A stretch of 64,000 nt of DNA from Leguminivora glycinivorella (GCF_023078275.1 NC_062976.1:4340001-4404000); one strand, 5' to 3'. Shown: positions 1 through 10,345, numbered from the stretch's first letter. Notes: generated from the sequence alone by a model not told the origin. Translations and numbers: made by a program.

Positions 1-225
1 CGGAAATAATCGCTCCTAAAGGAAAAAAAAGTGCGTCCCCCCCCCTCTAACTTTTGAACCATATGTTCAAAAAATATGAAAAAAATCACAAAAGTAGAAC
101 TTTATAAAGACTTTCTAGGAAAATTGTTTTGAACTTGATAGGTTCAGTAGTTTTTGAGAAAAATACGGAAAACTACGGAACCCTACACTGAGCGTGGCCC
201 GACACGCTCTTGGCCGGTTTTTTTT
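1..225 (+). repeat. 3' portion of a dispersed (GTCC)n-type repeat
   Basis: This segment is nearly identical to 60855-61075. Both contain the same G/C homopolymer stretch and both end in a short hairpin (GAGCGTG / CACGCTC) followed by GGCCGG and a T-run. The right-hand copy extends upstream to about 60490, so the window begins inside this element. It has no coding capacity. It is a non-autonomous dispersed repeat of unknown superfamily. Confidence 0.8.
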
Positions 226-423
226 TTAATATGAAACAACGTAACTAAAAAAGATGATTTTTAATAGCATATTGAAAAATTCGAATATTGCTTAGTATTT
301 TATCGTGAAAAACTGTACTAAATCTACTATTGATTCAATTTTCGTGATGCTTGGAAAAAAATCCATCACCAAGTAAAGAAGGGTTAAATATAAACGACAC
401 GAAGTTTAATTCGAACACAACAG
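226..423. other. AT-rich unassigned sequence
   Basis: AT-rich sequence between two repeats. I see no ORF, RNA gene or clear repeat here. Confidence 0.5.
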
Positions 424-650
424 TTCACAATTGCGAGCAGCGGTAACGCACCGCCAGTTTTGGCGGCGCGGCGACGCGCCGCAAAAATTCTGCGTTGCGG
501 TGCCGCGCCGCGAGTTTTGCGGTGCGTCGACGCACCGCGAGTTCTTGCGTCGCGGTGCCGCGCCGCAGATTTCCTGCCGCAAAAACTGGCGGCGCGGCAA
601 CGCAACGCAGAATTTTTGCGGTGCGTCGCCGCAACGCGCCCATGTGGCCA
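424..650. repeat. GC-rich block of palindromic modules
   Basis: This is a sharp GC-rich island in AT-rich surroundings. It is built of GC modules of about 15-20 nt, such as GCGGTGCGTC-type and GCGGCGCGGC-type words, separated by short A/T-rich spacers (for example AAAAATTCT, GAGTTTT, AGATTTCCT). The module at 519-538 is a perfect 20-nt palindrome. Several frames are open on both strands only because GC-rich sequence lacks stops. Their products are low-complexity R/A/P repeats, so I do not call a gene. It resembles dispersed GC-rich modules of lepidopteran repeats; its function is unknown. Confidence 0.65.
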
Positions 651-662
651 GGCCCTATGGAA

Positions 663-735
663 TGCATATAGACTTACTGCGTTTTAACTTTGAGGAACAA
701 CGTGAGATACAAGATTTTTTAAAAGTAGTGACGAT
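663..735 (+). repeat. Left arm of a 73-bp inverted repeat pair
   Basis: This segment runs from TGCATATAGACTTACTGCG to AAAGTAGTGACGAT. It reappears in inverted orientation at about 2080-2148, with a few mismatches and one short indel. The end word AAAGTAGTGACGAT occurs a third time at 2200-2213. The pair may delimit a decayed DNA element holding the GC-rich block's flank, the GTCY MITE and the tRNA-like element, or may be two solo copies. Confidence 0.6.
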
Positions 736-850
736 ATATATTATGTTATTAGCTCAGCATCAGCAACAAGAATATGAGTAAAAAAAGTGCAAAAAGTATG
801 TGAGGTCGTGACCCTTATGTATAGACAATAAAGTCCTGTGTACATATTTT

Positions 851-1100
851 TAACCCCCGACGCAAAACGACGGGGTATTGAGTTTGACGTGTCTGTCTGT
901 TTGTCTGTCTGTCTGTCTGACTGACTGTCTGTCTTTGTGTCTGTCTGTGGCATCGTAGCTCCCAAACGGATGAACCGATTTAGATTTAGTTTTTTTTGTT
1001 TGCAAGCTGAATTAGTAGGGAGTGTTCTTAGCCATGGTTCATGAAAATTGGTCCACTAATGTCAGGGGTTTTTTCAAAATTTTATTTTTGTGGTTAGGAT
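851..1100 (+). mobile_element. GTCY-microsatellite MITE, copy A
   Basis: This copy starts with TTAACCCCCGACGC and carries an internal (GTCT)n tract. It continues with GGCATCGTAGCTCCCAAACG and GTTCTTAGCCATG and ends near TTTTGTGGTTAGGAT. Six copies of this family occur in the window. Lepidopteran MITEs carrying internal (GTCY)n microsatellites are an established class, and this family fits it. There is no coding capacity. Confidence 0.8.
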
Positions 1101-1171
1101 ATTATGATTTCAAATGTATCTATATTCTTATTGCTGACTGTAATTGAGGGAAGGCATGAAAAGGTTCAGGA

Positions 1172-1248
1172 GACCTCCGTGGCTCAGTTGATCGGAGTGG
1201 CTGGGCCGGCAATCCAGAAGATCGCAGGTTCGAATCCTGCTGGAAATC
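1172..1248 (+). pseudogene. tRNA-like sequence (tRNA pseudogene or SINE head)
   Basis: A cloverleaf is partly visible. There is an A-box-like TGGCTCAGTTG, an anticodon arm CTGGG/TCCAG around a 7-nt loop reading GGC (Ala), and a perfect T arm, GCAGG-TTCGAAT-CCTGC. The acceptor arms (GACCTCC / GGAAATC) pair at only about five of seven positions, and position 33 is C instead of T. A T-run follows. This suggests a tRNA-derived element or decayed gene, not a functional tRNA. Confidence 0.5.
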
Positions 1249-1339
1249 TGTTTTTTTCCACTTTTCCTTTATTAAAAATATAACTATTTACACTGTACAT
1301 TTACTCGTATGTTGTTTTGTTATGCAATATGTGTTTGAG

Positions 1340-1545
1340 TTATGCAATAAGGTACAGCGGGGCAAACCTCGTAATCCATTTTTTCCCTTATTACACTATG
1401 ATGTTGAGTTCTACATGTATCCATCTGAACACGCCTACTATATATAACCGGTGGACACTATTTAATAATGCAAACATTGTAAAACATGGAAAGAATGGAT
1501 GTTACATTTGCCTCACAGTCGAGATTTGCTCCGCTGCTGTAGGTA
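1340..1545 (+). mobile_element. MITE with TACAGCGGGGCAAA termini, copy 1
   Basis: This copy shares with 25055-25246 the interior that contains ACATGTATCCA and ATATATAACCGGTGGACA. Its ends are inverted repeats (TACAGCGGGGCAAAC on the left, TTTGCTCCGCTGCTGTA on the right). It is diverged from the second copy. It is non-coding, and its transposase source is not in the window. Confidence 0.7.
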
Positions 1546-1559
1546 CTTTATCTTAAAAT

Positions 1560-2627
1560 TTTTGTGGTAGGTATATTCTTGTCACAAATCATCCCTTCAT
1601 CGTAAACAAAGGGCTGGAAACAATCATAAACATAACAATATGTAGTGTAGACATAAACCGGGTTGTCCATTTGCTCCTCGGCCCTGATGGAAGGATCCAG
1701 CATATTGTCACGAATAATATATTATACAGTATTTTGACTTCGTAGATATGTAAAGTTAGGCAAAGATTTCTTGTCGACAATTTCAAGTTTGAATTGGCAT
1801 GTTTAGGAGTCTTGAGCTTCATGCCAAACGGTAATTATGCACTAAATAATATTATAATTAAAAGAAACCACCTAATTATTGAAAGACAAAATATCTATGC
1901 TCATTATACAAAGAATTACCCTTCCCGGGATTCTAACCTAGTATAAGAGTCTTCGCAAGCTGGGTCACTACTTGCTGCACACGGCAAAAAGTTGCTTAAA
2001 ATCTTCTTGCCGGTTTAAGTTCATAATTTCAAGACATTTTATGGATATATAATTACAAACAAATTCCCTATTTCGTCACTACTTTGAAAAAATCTCGTAT
2101 CACACGCTGCTCCTCAAAGTTAAAACGCAGTAAGTCTATATGCGTTCCATACATACTACAATTTTCTTTTCATTGACAGACGAAGATGCAAGTTTTTTTA
2201 AAGTAGTGACGATTTGTTACTACACCCAACAAATAAACTGAATTTACTACATAACAAAAATCAGCAAAAATCCAAGGAGCATGATGCTTACTTTATATAC
2301 TGCTCACAACAGTTATATTGTGTGTGGTCTTCAGAAATTCACACACGTACGGCATAAATCTAACAAAGCCGTCTGCGATGGCTGCTTGATGCGGGGGGTT
2401 GCTGGTTATTACCCGGGATCGTTCGAAGTCAATTAACGGGTTTTAGTACATGTACTGTGCGGGTTTTAGTAATATGGTCAGTCATGGTCACAAAACTAGA
2501 AATATTGTAAAAAACTTAATGATCATGTCACTTACAAAATAAAGTGTATGGATGAAGCCTGTTGATTTTTTTAAGGACTGATTCTGATTATACGGCTCTT
2601 TTTTTTCTTTCCTCACATTTACTATAC
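1560..2627. other. Mostly unassigned AT-rich sequence
   Basis: Apart from the inverted-repeat arm at 2080-2148 and a related word at 2200-2213, I recognise nothing here. No ORF above about 80 codons is convincing, and no splice-flanked exon stood out. Confidence 0.5.
2080..2148 (-). repeat. Right arm of the inverted repeat pair
   Basis: This is the reverse-complement partner of 663-735: CACTACTTT, then CTCCTCAAAGTTAAAACGC, then AGTCTATATGCG. See the entry for the left arm. Confidence 0.6.
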
Positions 2628-2630
2628 TTA

Positions 2631-2757
2631 GGGCCGGTTGCACCAAACCGTAAGTCACCGTTAAAGCATTCGTAAATTTTTATTGTATGAGAACTTCCAT
2701 AGACATCTGCTGCGTGACGATGATGGGTCTGTCAAATGTGGTTGATGCAACTGGTCT
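2631..2757. mobile_element. Small PIF/Harbinger-like MITE (GGGCCGGTTGCACC termini)
   Basis: The left end GGGCCGGTTGCACCAAACC is imperfectly inverted at the right as GGTTGATGCAACTGGTCT. The element is flanked by TTA at 2628-2630 and 2758-2760. A 3-bp TTA/TAA target duplication is typical of PIF/Harbinger elements. It is non-autonomous. Confidence 0.6.
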
Positions 2758-2760
2758 TTA

Positions 2761-3185
2761 GTATGGATTCTTTATTATGATTAGTGGTTATTTATCATGT
2801 ATGATCCTCCAGCTCCAGCTCCAGACTCAAATCTTGTATTTTTAGCGTTCATTCGATCAACAAGGAAAGTATTAGCGTGTTATCGTTTCCCATATAGTTT
2901 TGCATGGGTTAACAAAAGGGGAAAATATATTGATTTAAACTAACACGATCTTCACTCATATTATTAAATTATCATATTATTAAGTCCCGTTTTAATTTAA
3001 TAAAAGGAGAAAATAACAAAATGAATGAACATTCTGGGACACTTCCTCTATTATTGAGATAGAAAACGCTCATGATTCTGAGTAGAACTGACCTTAAATT
3101 CAATAAAAATATCAAAATAGAAAAAAAAGGCTCTCCTAATAATTGCTACGTAGCATAACTAGCCGAACTGATCTGGATACTCCCG
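2761..3185. other. Unassigned sequence
   Basis: AT-rich, with no ORF or repeat that I recognise. Confidence 0.45.
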
Positions 3186-3312
3186 ATCGGGACACTTTGA
3201 CCACTGCCTAAGCCGTCTAAGCTCATATAACCCAGCAACCTTCAAATCAAGGGTGAACAGGCACCTTCTGCTTCGCTCACTCCATCGTAGGCCACGTTTT
3301 CGCCTCGGCTAG
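3186..3312 (+). pseudogene. LINE ORF2 C-terminal remnant
   Basis: The plus-strand frame from about 3213 reads SYNPATFKSRVNRHL, then an R/L-rich tail ending in a stop near 3310. This is the usual carboxyl end of a CR1/Jockey-like LINE ORF2 in Lepidoptera. The same tail occurs at 13560-13660 (+) and 50205-50340 (-). Upstream the frame is not recognisable, so this is a severely 5'-truncated or decayed copy. The family name is not certain. Confidence 0.6.
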
Positions 3313-3474
3313 TAAAAGCAAAGTGGCCACAGGGCCATAGTAATAAGAAAATAAAGTTAACAGACAAGTTTGGGATTACCATTTGAAATGGAAGCAAAGT
3401 AAATAATAGTTATTTCTACTTGTGCGCTCCAATGAGATTCTGCCTCGTAAACTAGAGATATAAAAGTAAATTTA
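3313..3474. other. Unassigned sequence
   Basis: Short AT-rich linker. Nothing recognised. Confidence 0.4.
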
Positions 3475-3777
3475 CTACTTTAAGACGCTACTTGAATTAT
3501 ACTTCCTATCCAAATCCGAGACAACAAAATAATGTTTACTTGCAGCAGCACACGGAATCGTGCCGTCCTTGTCACACATTTCAGAGATATAAAATTTAAA
3601 AACAAGTTCTCGCCATTCGTACCTACCTCCAACATCGCCCAGCGCCCTGCGGCGTTTACCCATACCCATTACATGTTTTTGTGTCGTCCGAGTCACACGT
3701 AATTTCGCCAAAATAAGTGTTCCTCTAAAAGTGTAAATGTTTTTTGATTTTATGAAGTTCGGTAAGTGATTTGACAC
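3475..3777 (-). CDS. Unknown ORF in a dispersed repeat, copy 1 (100 codons)
   Basis: I do not recognise this protein. The frame opens with MSNHLPNFIKS and contains a core that begins MGMGKRRRALGDVGGRYEW and ends KHYFVVSDLD. The 165 nt encoding this core (3507-3671) are identical by eye to 10694-10858 on the other strand, while flanks and both termini differ. The core is basic at its start and has two Cys; no known domain is apparent. Identity at the nucleotide level points to recent dispersal of a repeat and is not in itself evidence of selection. It could be a fragment of a DNA transposon or a captured exon. The antisense frame of the core is also open, so the coding strand is uncertain. Confidence 0.35.
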   Translation of the reverse strand: MSNHLPNFIKSKNIYTFRGTLILAKLRVTRTTQKHVMGMGKRRRALGDVGGRYEWRELVFKFYISEMCDKDGTIPCAAASKHYFVVSDLDRKYNSSSVLK

Positions 3778-3883
3778 CTATGTACCTATAGTGCGCTAAA
3801 TGGAAATTATAGAATTCAAATCATATTTGAAACTGCCGACCGCCGTATATTACCGGCGAGTGTAGTTTCGTTTTTCATACAAG

Positions 3884-5810
3884 CGTAAGGTAACTGTACA
3901 CTATTCCGGGATAGTAAAATGTGGTACATTATTCCGGGATACTTTGGTTTTTGTCGCAAAATAAGGAAACTATCAGTAAAATCTTAATTTAAGGCAGTAT
4001 TTTATTAACTATAGATCAAATAGAACCGAAAAAGTCGATTTTCGAATATCTATCATATCTTTTGAAGCCGTGAGGTACCTCCAAACGCGTCAGTCGCAAC
4101 CACGCAGTGGTTTCTATGGGCGTGTTTGACGGTGAGCTTAACGCGGCAGCGGAACTTCTTAAGGGTTTACTGTGATGCGGGTAAGTTTATTTATATTAAA
4201 TTTGTATCATAATTGTCTTATAGTTATTAAAAGACATTTATATCATCTTTTCAAATTAATTTCAAGCATATTTTAATTAAAATACCCGCTCCCGGAATAA
4301 TGTACACCATTTTGACGCGGTGTACATAATTGCGGGAGTATCCCGGAATAACGGAAACACAGTCCGCAATATTTTTATGTTTTATTACTATTTGCGGTGA
4401 AGTATATTTGTATATTTGATGTAAATTTATTGAGTAAAGATTACAGATTATAGTAACATAATTACGGTACATATATTTTTTAGATTTTAGTCTCATAATT
4501 GAGTACGAAATGTATACTCGTTGAGTAATACGTGCGAAATATTGGAGTGTGGCATCGACATTAAATTTGTTTTATTTCACAAAATTAAAGCACAAAGGTT
4601 ACTTATTTCGATGTTTTGAGTATAATTGTTATATAATCTTCCAATGTACTAAGAAAAAAAATTTGTTTGTCTTTTAATATAGCCTTCGTTTTGACTGCCG
4701 TAATTAAAAGTACACGACTTTATATGAGTGTATCTTATTCCGGTATGCCTATATAAAGTGTATTAAAATATAAAAACACAAAATAAGGTATAGAGACCCG
4801 ACTATTATGTTTTTAAACTTCCTTAGTTAGCTAAAAATCTTTATACCGCATATTGGTTTGAGTCAGACTGTCCGTCTACGATTTAGCTCAATCATTATTA
4901 CTACTAGAAAGCTAAAATTTACATGAGGATAATACATAATAGGATAGACATATATAAATATAAAATAGTACAAATTAGTCATACAGTCAATCTGTGTAAG
5001 AACGGCCTATAATATTTATTTATTGAGTACTATTTATTTATATATACATACTTGAATAACGTATCACCACCATATATGTATACGGTGTATCACTGCTCAG
5101 TGATCACCAGTACCAAAAAACTGAAATTTTCACGAGTACCGTGCAATTTTTATAACCGGCAATAGCTTCTGGATTGAAATTAAATTTTGAAAAAAAAAAC
5201 CCCCGACATTGTAAAGCGTTTTTCATCAAACATGGCTAAGAACACTCTCGACTAATTCAGCTTTCAAACGAAAAAAACTAATCTAAATTGGTTCATCCAT
5301 TCGAAAGCGATGCCTTAGACAGACAGTAAAACTTATAACACTCTGTCATTATATCATACAATAGTTATACCGTAAAATATCATATTTCCCATCCCACCCC
5401 AACCCATCAAAAAATTGCCAATTATAAAAAATACACTCTGTATAAGCATCTATCAAAACGATATGTGCATTTATATATTTATGTAAAGAATATTTTTAAT
5501 TCGTTTTTTACATTATGCTTCAACAACGTGGACTTTAAAGGTATCCCGTAATTACGTACAACGACTCCCGGAATTGAAGCCATACCAAAATTGTATCCCG
5601 GAATTATGGGCAAACTAAGGGTTAAGTAAAACAACGGTAATTTCTATAAATTAGAAGTTACGATGCAAAATAGTGTCTTAAATCCATCGTAGAAGACTTA
5701 TCCTTAAAATAAAATAATTAACACGACTAGAAACTTCACATATTTTTTACAATCCTCACTCAAAGTAGGAAACGTCTTAAGTTCCCGTAATATGGGACAG
5801 TTACCTTAGC
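3884..5810. mobile_element. Candidate DNA element with repeated TCCCGGAAT-type motifs
   Basis: The ends are inverted: TAAGGTAACTGT at 3886 and CAGTTACCTTA at 5798-5808, each followed inward by a TCCCGGAAT-like word. The element is flanked by a possible 6-bp duplication, TACAAG (3878-3883 and 5811-5816). Variants of the motif GTATCCCGGAATAATG recur in both orientations near 3903, 3931, 4290, 4341, 5543, 5566 and 5595. They cluster towards the ends, like subterminal transposase-binding repeats. No transposase ORF is present; the interior is AT-rich with small ORFs only, and it holds an inserted GTCY MITE remnant. The superfamily is unknown. Boundaries are inferred from sequence symmetry. Confidence 0.55.
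5183..5342 (-). mobile_element. GTCY MITE fragment, copy B
   Basis: Reverse-orientation fragment of the family at 851-1100. It starts near AAATTTTG, then AACCCCCGACA, and contains CATGGCTAAGAACACTC. It is truncated in the microsatellite part (only AGACAGACAG remains). It lies inside the 3884-5810 element, so it inserted later if that element is real. Confidence 0.65.
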
Positions 5811-5816
5811 TACAAG

Positions 5817-7190
5817 CTAGTAAACTCACATTAAAATAAAATTGTACTATTATTTAAGTAGCTTGCCTGTCGATAATTAGAACTATTTAAGAAGTTAACG
5901 AAATACTAAACTTATTTGCGTTCATATTTGGTCATACGAAAGGAATTTATACGACTACCTTCTTTTTCAAACAAAAGGCTTACGGTGTGAATAATTAAGT
6001 TACAGTAGGAAAGTGATACGATGGCAAGAGTTACATACATACCTCTATATGTGTATGAGTAAAATAAGTATTCGTAAATCACAGATTACTTACAGTAATA
6101 TGTAACTATTAAACTACCTACTGACAATCGATGTGATCTCTGACTTCAATGTTTACGAATATGATTTCATATATCGTAGGCGTATTTATATAACAGTATA
6201 TTATATACGTTAACCACAACATGTCTGGTCTATAAAAATATTTTTTCTGGTTGGTGATAAAGCGCACTTTGCAAAAAGTTAAGAAGAAAATCGCATCGTT
6301 ATCTAAATTGCAACAACATTCCACAACATTACAAATAAATTAACAAATTATGCGTCAAAGGAGATATAGTTGTAGCAATATTTACAATTCCTAGAACCAG
6401 TAATTGAACTATATTTTTTCCGTTGGTTCATTCAATAATATATTAATAAATATAACGACCAACTGCCCATTGCCAGTAACTGATACCTACATTTAAACAG
6501 GACGCGCTTGCACGGTCCTATCCTATGGCGCCTTAACTAATACCGAATGCATGGCACAAACAGCAACACCAATAACTGACTATCGTTAGACTTTATGCCG
6601 TGGTAATAGGAATTACAAATACAAAATACAAACAATTTATTAATAAAAACATAATCGTACAGTGATTGTTCTTAAAGACAAATGTGTTAACAGTGTTGCC
6701 TGTTATTTGCCGTTGTATAGTACGGGTCGTACTTCGATGCCGACGAAAGGATGTATGCGGACATTACGGGATTATAGCTTGGCGTCATGGTCACCTCCTA
6801 ATTTTTTCTATCAGTTATTTTTGAACCTCTTTTTATTACTTTGATGTACTTAGTTGACGTTGAAAAATGTATTAAGGATGCCTTGATATTATTAGTAGGC
6901 ACTTATTTAATTTTTAACAGAGAAGTACCAGATGTGAGCACGTCTCTTTTTGTAAATAATTTGCCTGTAATTTGGATGACATGTAATTGTTTCCAGTAAT
7001 TTTTACTGATACGTGCATTAGACATTATAGTTATAAGATTTTAAATAAAGATTTAATTTATATCATATTGTGAACTATTTTTTGAATAACTCCGATATTA
7101 TGATAGCGTCGAGGATGATTGGTCAAGTATCGGGTAGCAAAGAAATAAAACCCTGACGAGTGATGACAATTAATTGAGATTGCACTATTG
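5817..7190. other. Long AT-rich stretch with nothing recognised
   Basis: Very AT-rich. The only open frames are short (at most 68 codons) and lack any recognisable motif. I see no repeat, RNA gene or splice-flanked exon. Confidence 0.45.
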
Positions 7191-7214
7191 GGGTCCTGCT
7201 AGTAGTAGGCGTAG

Positions 7215-7990
7215 CCACCTATACCCCGCTGTAACAGTGTCGTCGCTATATTTTCTCCACAGATTGTGTCGAGAGCTCCGCTAAAGGCGTTGTAGCTACA
7301 TGTGCCCCACTTGAACAGTTGGCGTGGCTATTTTTTCTCCACAAATTGTGTCGAGGGCTCCGCTAAATGCGTTGTAGCTATATGTGCCCCACTTTAATAG
7401 TGGCGTGGCTATTTTTCCTCCGCAAAATTGTGTCGAGGGCTCCGCTAAATGCGTTGTAGCTATATGTGCCCCACTTTAGTAGTGTCGTGGCAATTTTTTC
7501 TCCACAAAATTGTGTCGAGGGCTCCGCTAAATGCGTTGTAGCTATATTTGCCCCACTTAAATAGTGTCGTGGCTATTTTTTCTCCACAAATTGTGTCGAG
7601 GGCTCCGCTAAATGCGTTGTAGCTATATGTGCCCCACTTTAATAGTGGCGTGGCTATTTTTTCTCCACAAATTTCGTCGAGAGCTCCGCTAAATGCGTTG
7701 TAGCTATATGTGCCCCACTTTAATAGTGGCGTGGTTATTTATTCTCCGCAAATTGTGTCGAAGGCTCCGCTAAATGCTTTGTAGCTGTTTGTTTGGGACA
7801 CATATCCCACTTTAACAGTGGCGTGGCTATGTTTTCTCCTCGAATTGTATCGAGGGCTCCGCTAAATGTGTTGTAGCTAGGTATATATGCCCCACTTTAA
7901 CAGTAACGTTGCTATCTTTATTCCAAAATTGTATCGAAGGCACCGCTTAAGGCGTCGTAGCTATTTGTGTCACATTTTAACAGTGATAGC
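7215..7990 (+). repeat. Tandem array of about nine 81-bp units
   Basis: The unit contains GTGTCGAGGGCTCCGCTAAA, GCGTTGTAGCTATATG and TGCCCCACTTTAATAGTGG. The GTGTCGAG-like anchor recurs near 7266, 7349, 7430, 7512, 7593, 7674, 7756, 7847 and 7930, so the period is 81-83 bp with one unit expanded by an insertion (around 7785-7800). The central units are nearly identical and the edge units are diverged, which is typical of unequal crossing-over. No protein is encoded across the array. Confidence 0.9.
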
Positions 7991-9000
7991 CTATCTATTT
8001 TGCACGAATGAAGTCAAAATTTCCGCTCCTTGTCTTTCACAAATTGAGTTAAAGATAAAAAATACGTACTCCGATTTAATACTGTTAATGTCAATGAAAT
8101 TTATATTATACAGAGACTTTTTAATTAAATACCCATATGATTTTATAGTATTCGCGGATTAGCAAAGGAAAGTTCTAGTTTACTATTAAAATGGATTTCC
8201 GAAAAGTAACGCCTGACTTCATCGATTATTTAGCGTTATGATAATTATAACTTATGTAGGTACGTACCTACCTACTGTACCTACAATATACAGAAGGAGT
8301 ATAAGAACATTTTCATCTAAAGATTGAACCAATGAATAGTAAACAAAAATGTAAATTTTATTTTCCTTGAAGTTGCTAATACTATTGGTCTGACAAGACA
8401 TGCAGTATATGTTTCTATAACGTGTGAGCATCATGCATAAACTAAAGTAATAAAATATAAGCCGTATTAAACCTTAAGTCAGCTATATGATCTATACATA
8501 CCTACACAAATCACATTACAAAGGTTACGTGTCATAATGAATTCCTCGCTATTATAGTCAGCTTAAAAATGATGAAAAATAAATAATCAAGACGTAATAA
8601 ATCCCTTTCAGGCAAGCAACGACTACATAAAGACGTTGCCACATACGCATTAACTACCTACATACTACTTTAATTAACATACCTCGCTTAAAAAAGAAAT
8701 CTAGTACAATCTTTAGCTCTAAACTTGGGGGGGGAGCTGTGGTGCAGGAAACAGGGTCTGACACGTTGTTGTCAGGGTGCACATTATCTAAGTAGGCCTA
8801 CACGGGGCGTAAAATCGCCGATGGAAACTAATACACACAATAAAATTGTGCAAATTATATAGAGTTATGCTGTTATGAACCAGCTGTGATGCAGCTAGAT
8901 TAGTAATTAAAGTTTCCAATTAAATTTATATTTTAAATGAAACACAACAACGTATGTTCGTTTCTTGTTAATTATAGTTTTGTACCGCAGTACATGCACA
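7991..9000. other. Unassigned sequence
   Basis: AT-rich, no recognisable gene. A G-run at 8729 and a short GC-richer patch at 8730-8825 are the only compositional features. Confidence 0.45.
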
Positions 9001-9130
9001 CAGTACAGCCACAGAATATATAATAGTACAAGTACAGAAGTCTCACTCCTTTGATGTTCACAAAATGCCGCCATTTTAAATTCTTACCTACAAACAAACG
9101 GACCGCACGCGAGCAGCTGACATTGAATTT
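9001..9130 (-). repeat. Dispersed repeat ending CTTGTACTATTATATATTCT, copy 1
   Basis: The reverse complement matches 22955-23085 over GGCGGCATT, TGTGAACATCAAAG and TTCTGTACTTGTACTATT. It is a dispersed lepidopteran-type repeat of unknown class. The neighbouring 9130-9200 is GC-richer with no ORF. Confidence 0.65.
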
Positions 9131-9444
9131 TATTGCGCCGCGTGAAGGTCGTCACCAGTGAACGGGCCGCCCCTGGTATCGCGGAGTGAGTCGCCCCTGG
9201 TACAGCTTTACTGTAACGTTATTTTATTTTATATGGTAGCTCCCTCAATTCACTAATAACAAAACTGTGGAATAACCAGAACTGTTTCTTGAGGGATTTC
9301 CGGACAAACAACGCCTTCAAATCAAAATAAATAATATAAATATACTTTCATGATTCTAATGATTCGGGTGTTCGGTGTTCATGAGTTGTCACTCCTGACC
9401 TTCTCCTGTCTGCTCATTTGCCTTTTTTATAATTTAACAGTCAG
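9131..9444. other. Unassigned, partly GC-richer sequence
   Basis: 9130-9205 is GC-richer than its surroundings (CGGGCCGCCCCTGG, GTCGCCCCTGG). There is no coding potential or repeat I can name. Confidence 0.4.
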
Positions 9445-9454
9445 GTGTTAAAAT

Positions 9455-9570
9455 TACATACATACATACATACAATCACGCCTGTATCCCATGAAGGGGT
9501 GGGCATAGCACGTGAGGCTACCCGAATTTCACTGCCACTCTTGGCAAATAAGGGGTTGACAGATAAACGA
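9455..9570 (-). mobile_element. RTE-type SINE or LINE 3' tail, fragment
   Basis: Read on the minus strand it contains ACCCCTTATTTGCCAAGAGT, then a Y-rich stretch, then CAGGCGTGATTGTATGTATG. The end GGCGTGATTGTATGTATG is the same as the 3' end of the RTE-like LINE at 30965-31375, so this is probably a SINE or truncated LINE using that tail. Confidence 0.6.
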
Positions 9571-10209
9571 AACTATGACATGTTAAAATTAAATGACGTT
9601 GTACAGTTTGTCCTCAAAACATCAGCAATAATGACATAATAATTAATCTAGCTAAGTTTACTGCTTAATTTTTAGACAAACCTTTTTTTTTTGTTCGGGC
9701 ACTTATATAAATCCCCTTTATTCAACAAAATTAATAGTATATTATGTACAAAAATCAAATTACAAATACAATACATTAAGTATGTTATATGGACAAAGTT
9801 CTATGGTGTTTCAAAACAATAACTACAAAGTGTTATACTTTTAATTTACATAGTAAATTATTTGACTTTTAATGAACCTTGCAATATATGTAGATAAATA
9901 TTTTAACTGCTTATGCTTGTATTGCCTATGGACAAGAGATAATTTATTGCTATGTTTAAACACATAAGATCTTGAATATGGTAATGGTATAAACCTTACA
10001 TTTAAACTGATGAAGCTATTATGACCTTGACTTTGAAACGTAATAATAATCTAAGGAAATTTTATTAAAAAAAAAAAAAAAAAAAAAAAATGGAATAAAT
10101 ATCGATTGCAGTTCTAAATAGAACTTAGAAACTATTCAATGTCATCATGACCAGAAAATACAACATAACATGATAAATGTATTCTTTCATCAAAAACAAT
10201 CATAAATGT
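9571..10209. other. Unassigned AT-rich sequence with a 24-nt A-run
   Basis: The region holds a poly(A) run at 10067-10090, without a recognisable retrocopy upstream of it. Otherwise nothing is identified. Confidence 0.45.
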
Positions 10210-10345
10210 ATTATTTATTTACATTTTATTTTATTTTATTTACACGAACATATTTACATAATTATACAAAAAACTAAGACTAGACTTAAAAGCTAGCTCA
10301 TGTCTAAAATAGGCTATTAAGTTGAAGCCTAATATAAGTATGATA
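10210..10345 (-). mobile_element. LINE 3' tail, copy related to 23745-23910
   Basis: TTATTTACACGAACAT, AAACTAAGACTAG, ACTTAAAAGCTA and TCTAAAATAGGC match the corresponding words at 23755-23850. On the minus strand the tail would end in an AATAAA-type signal. It is a short truncated copy with no coding content. Confidence 0.55.

Noticed and set aside
431..781. 116-codon open frame through the GC-rich block
   Set aside because: Several frames on both strands are open because the GC-rich palindromic DNA lacks stops; products are low-complexity and share no family.
1172..1248. Functional tRNA-Ala gene
   Set aside because: Acceptor stem mismatches and C33 make it a tRNA-like relic or SINE head.
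10067..10090. Poly(A) tail of a processed pseudogene
   Set aside because: No coding remnant or target duplication could be found upstream of the 24-nt A-run.
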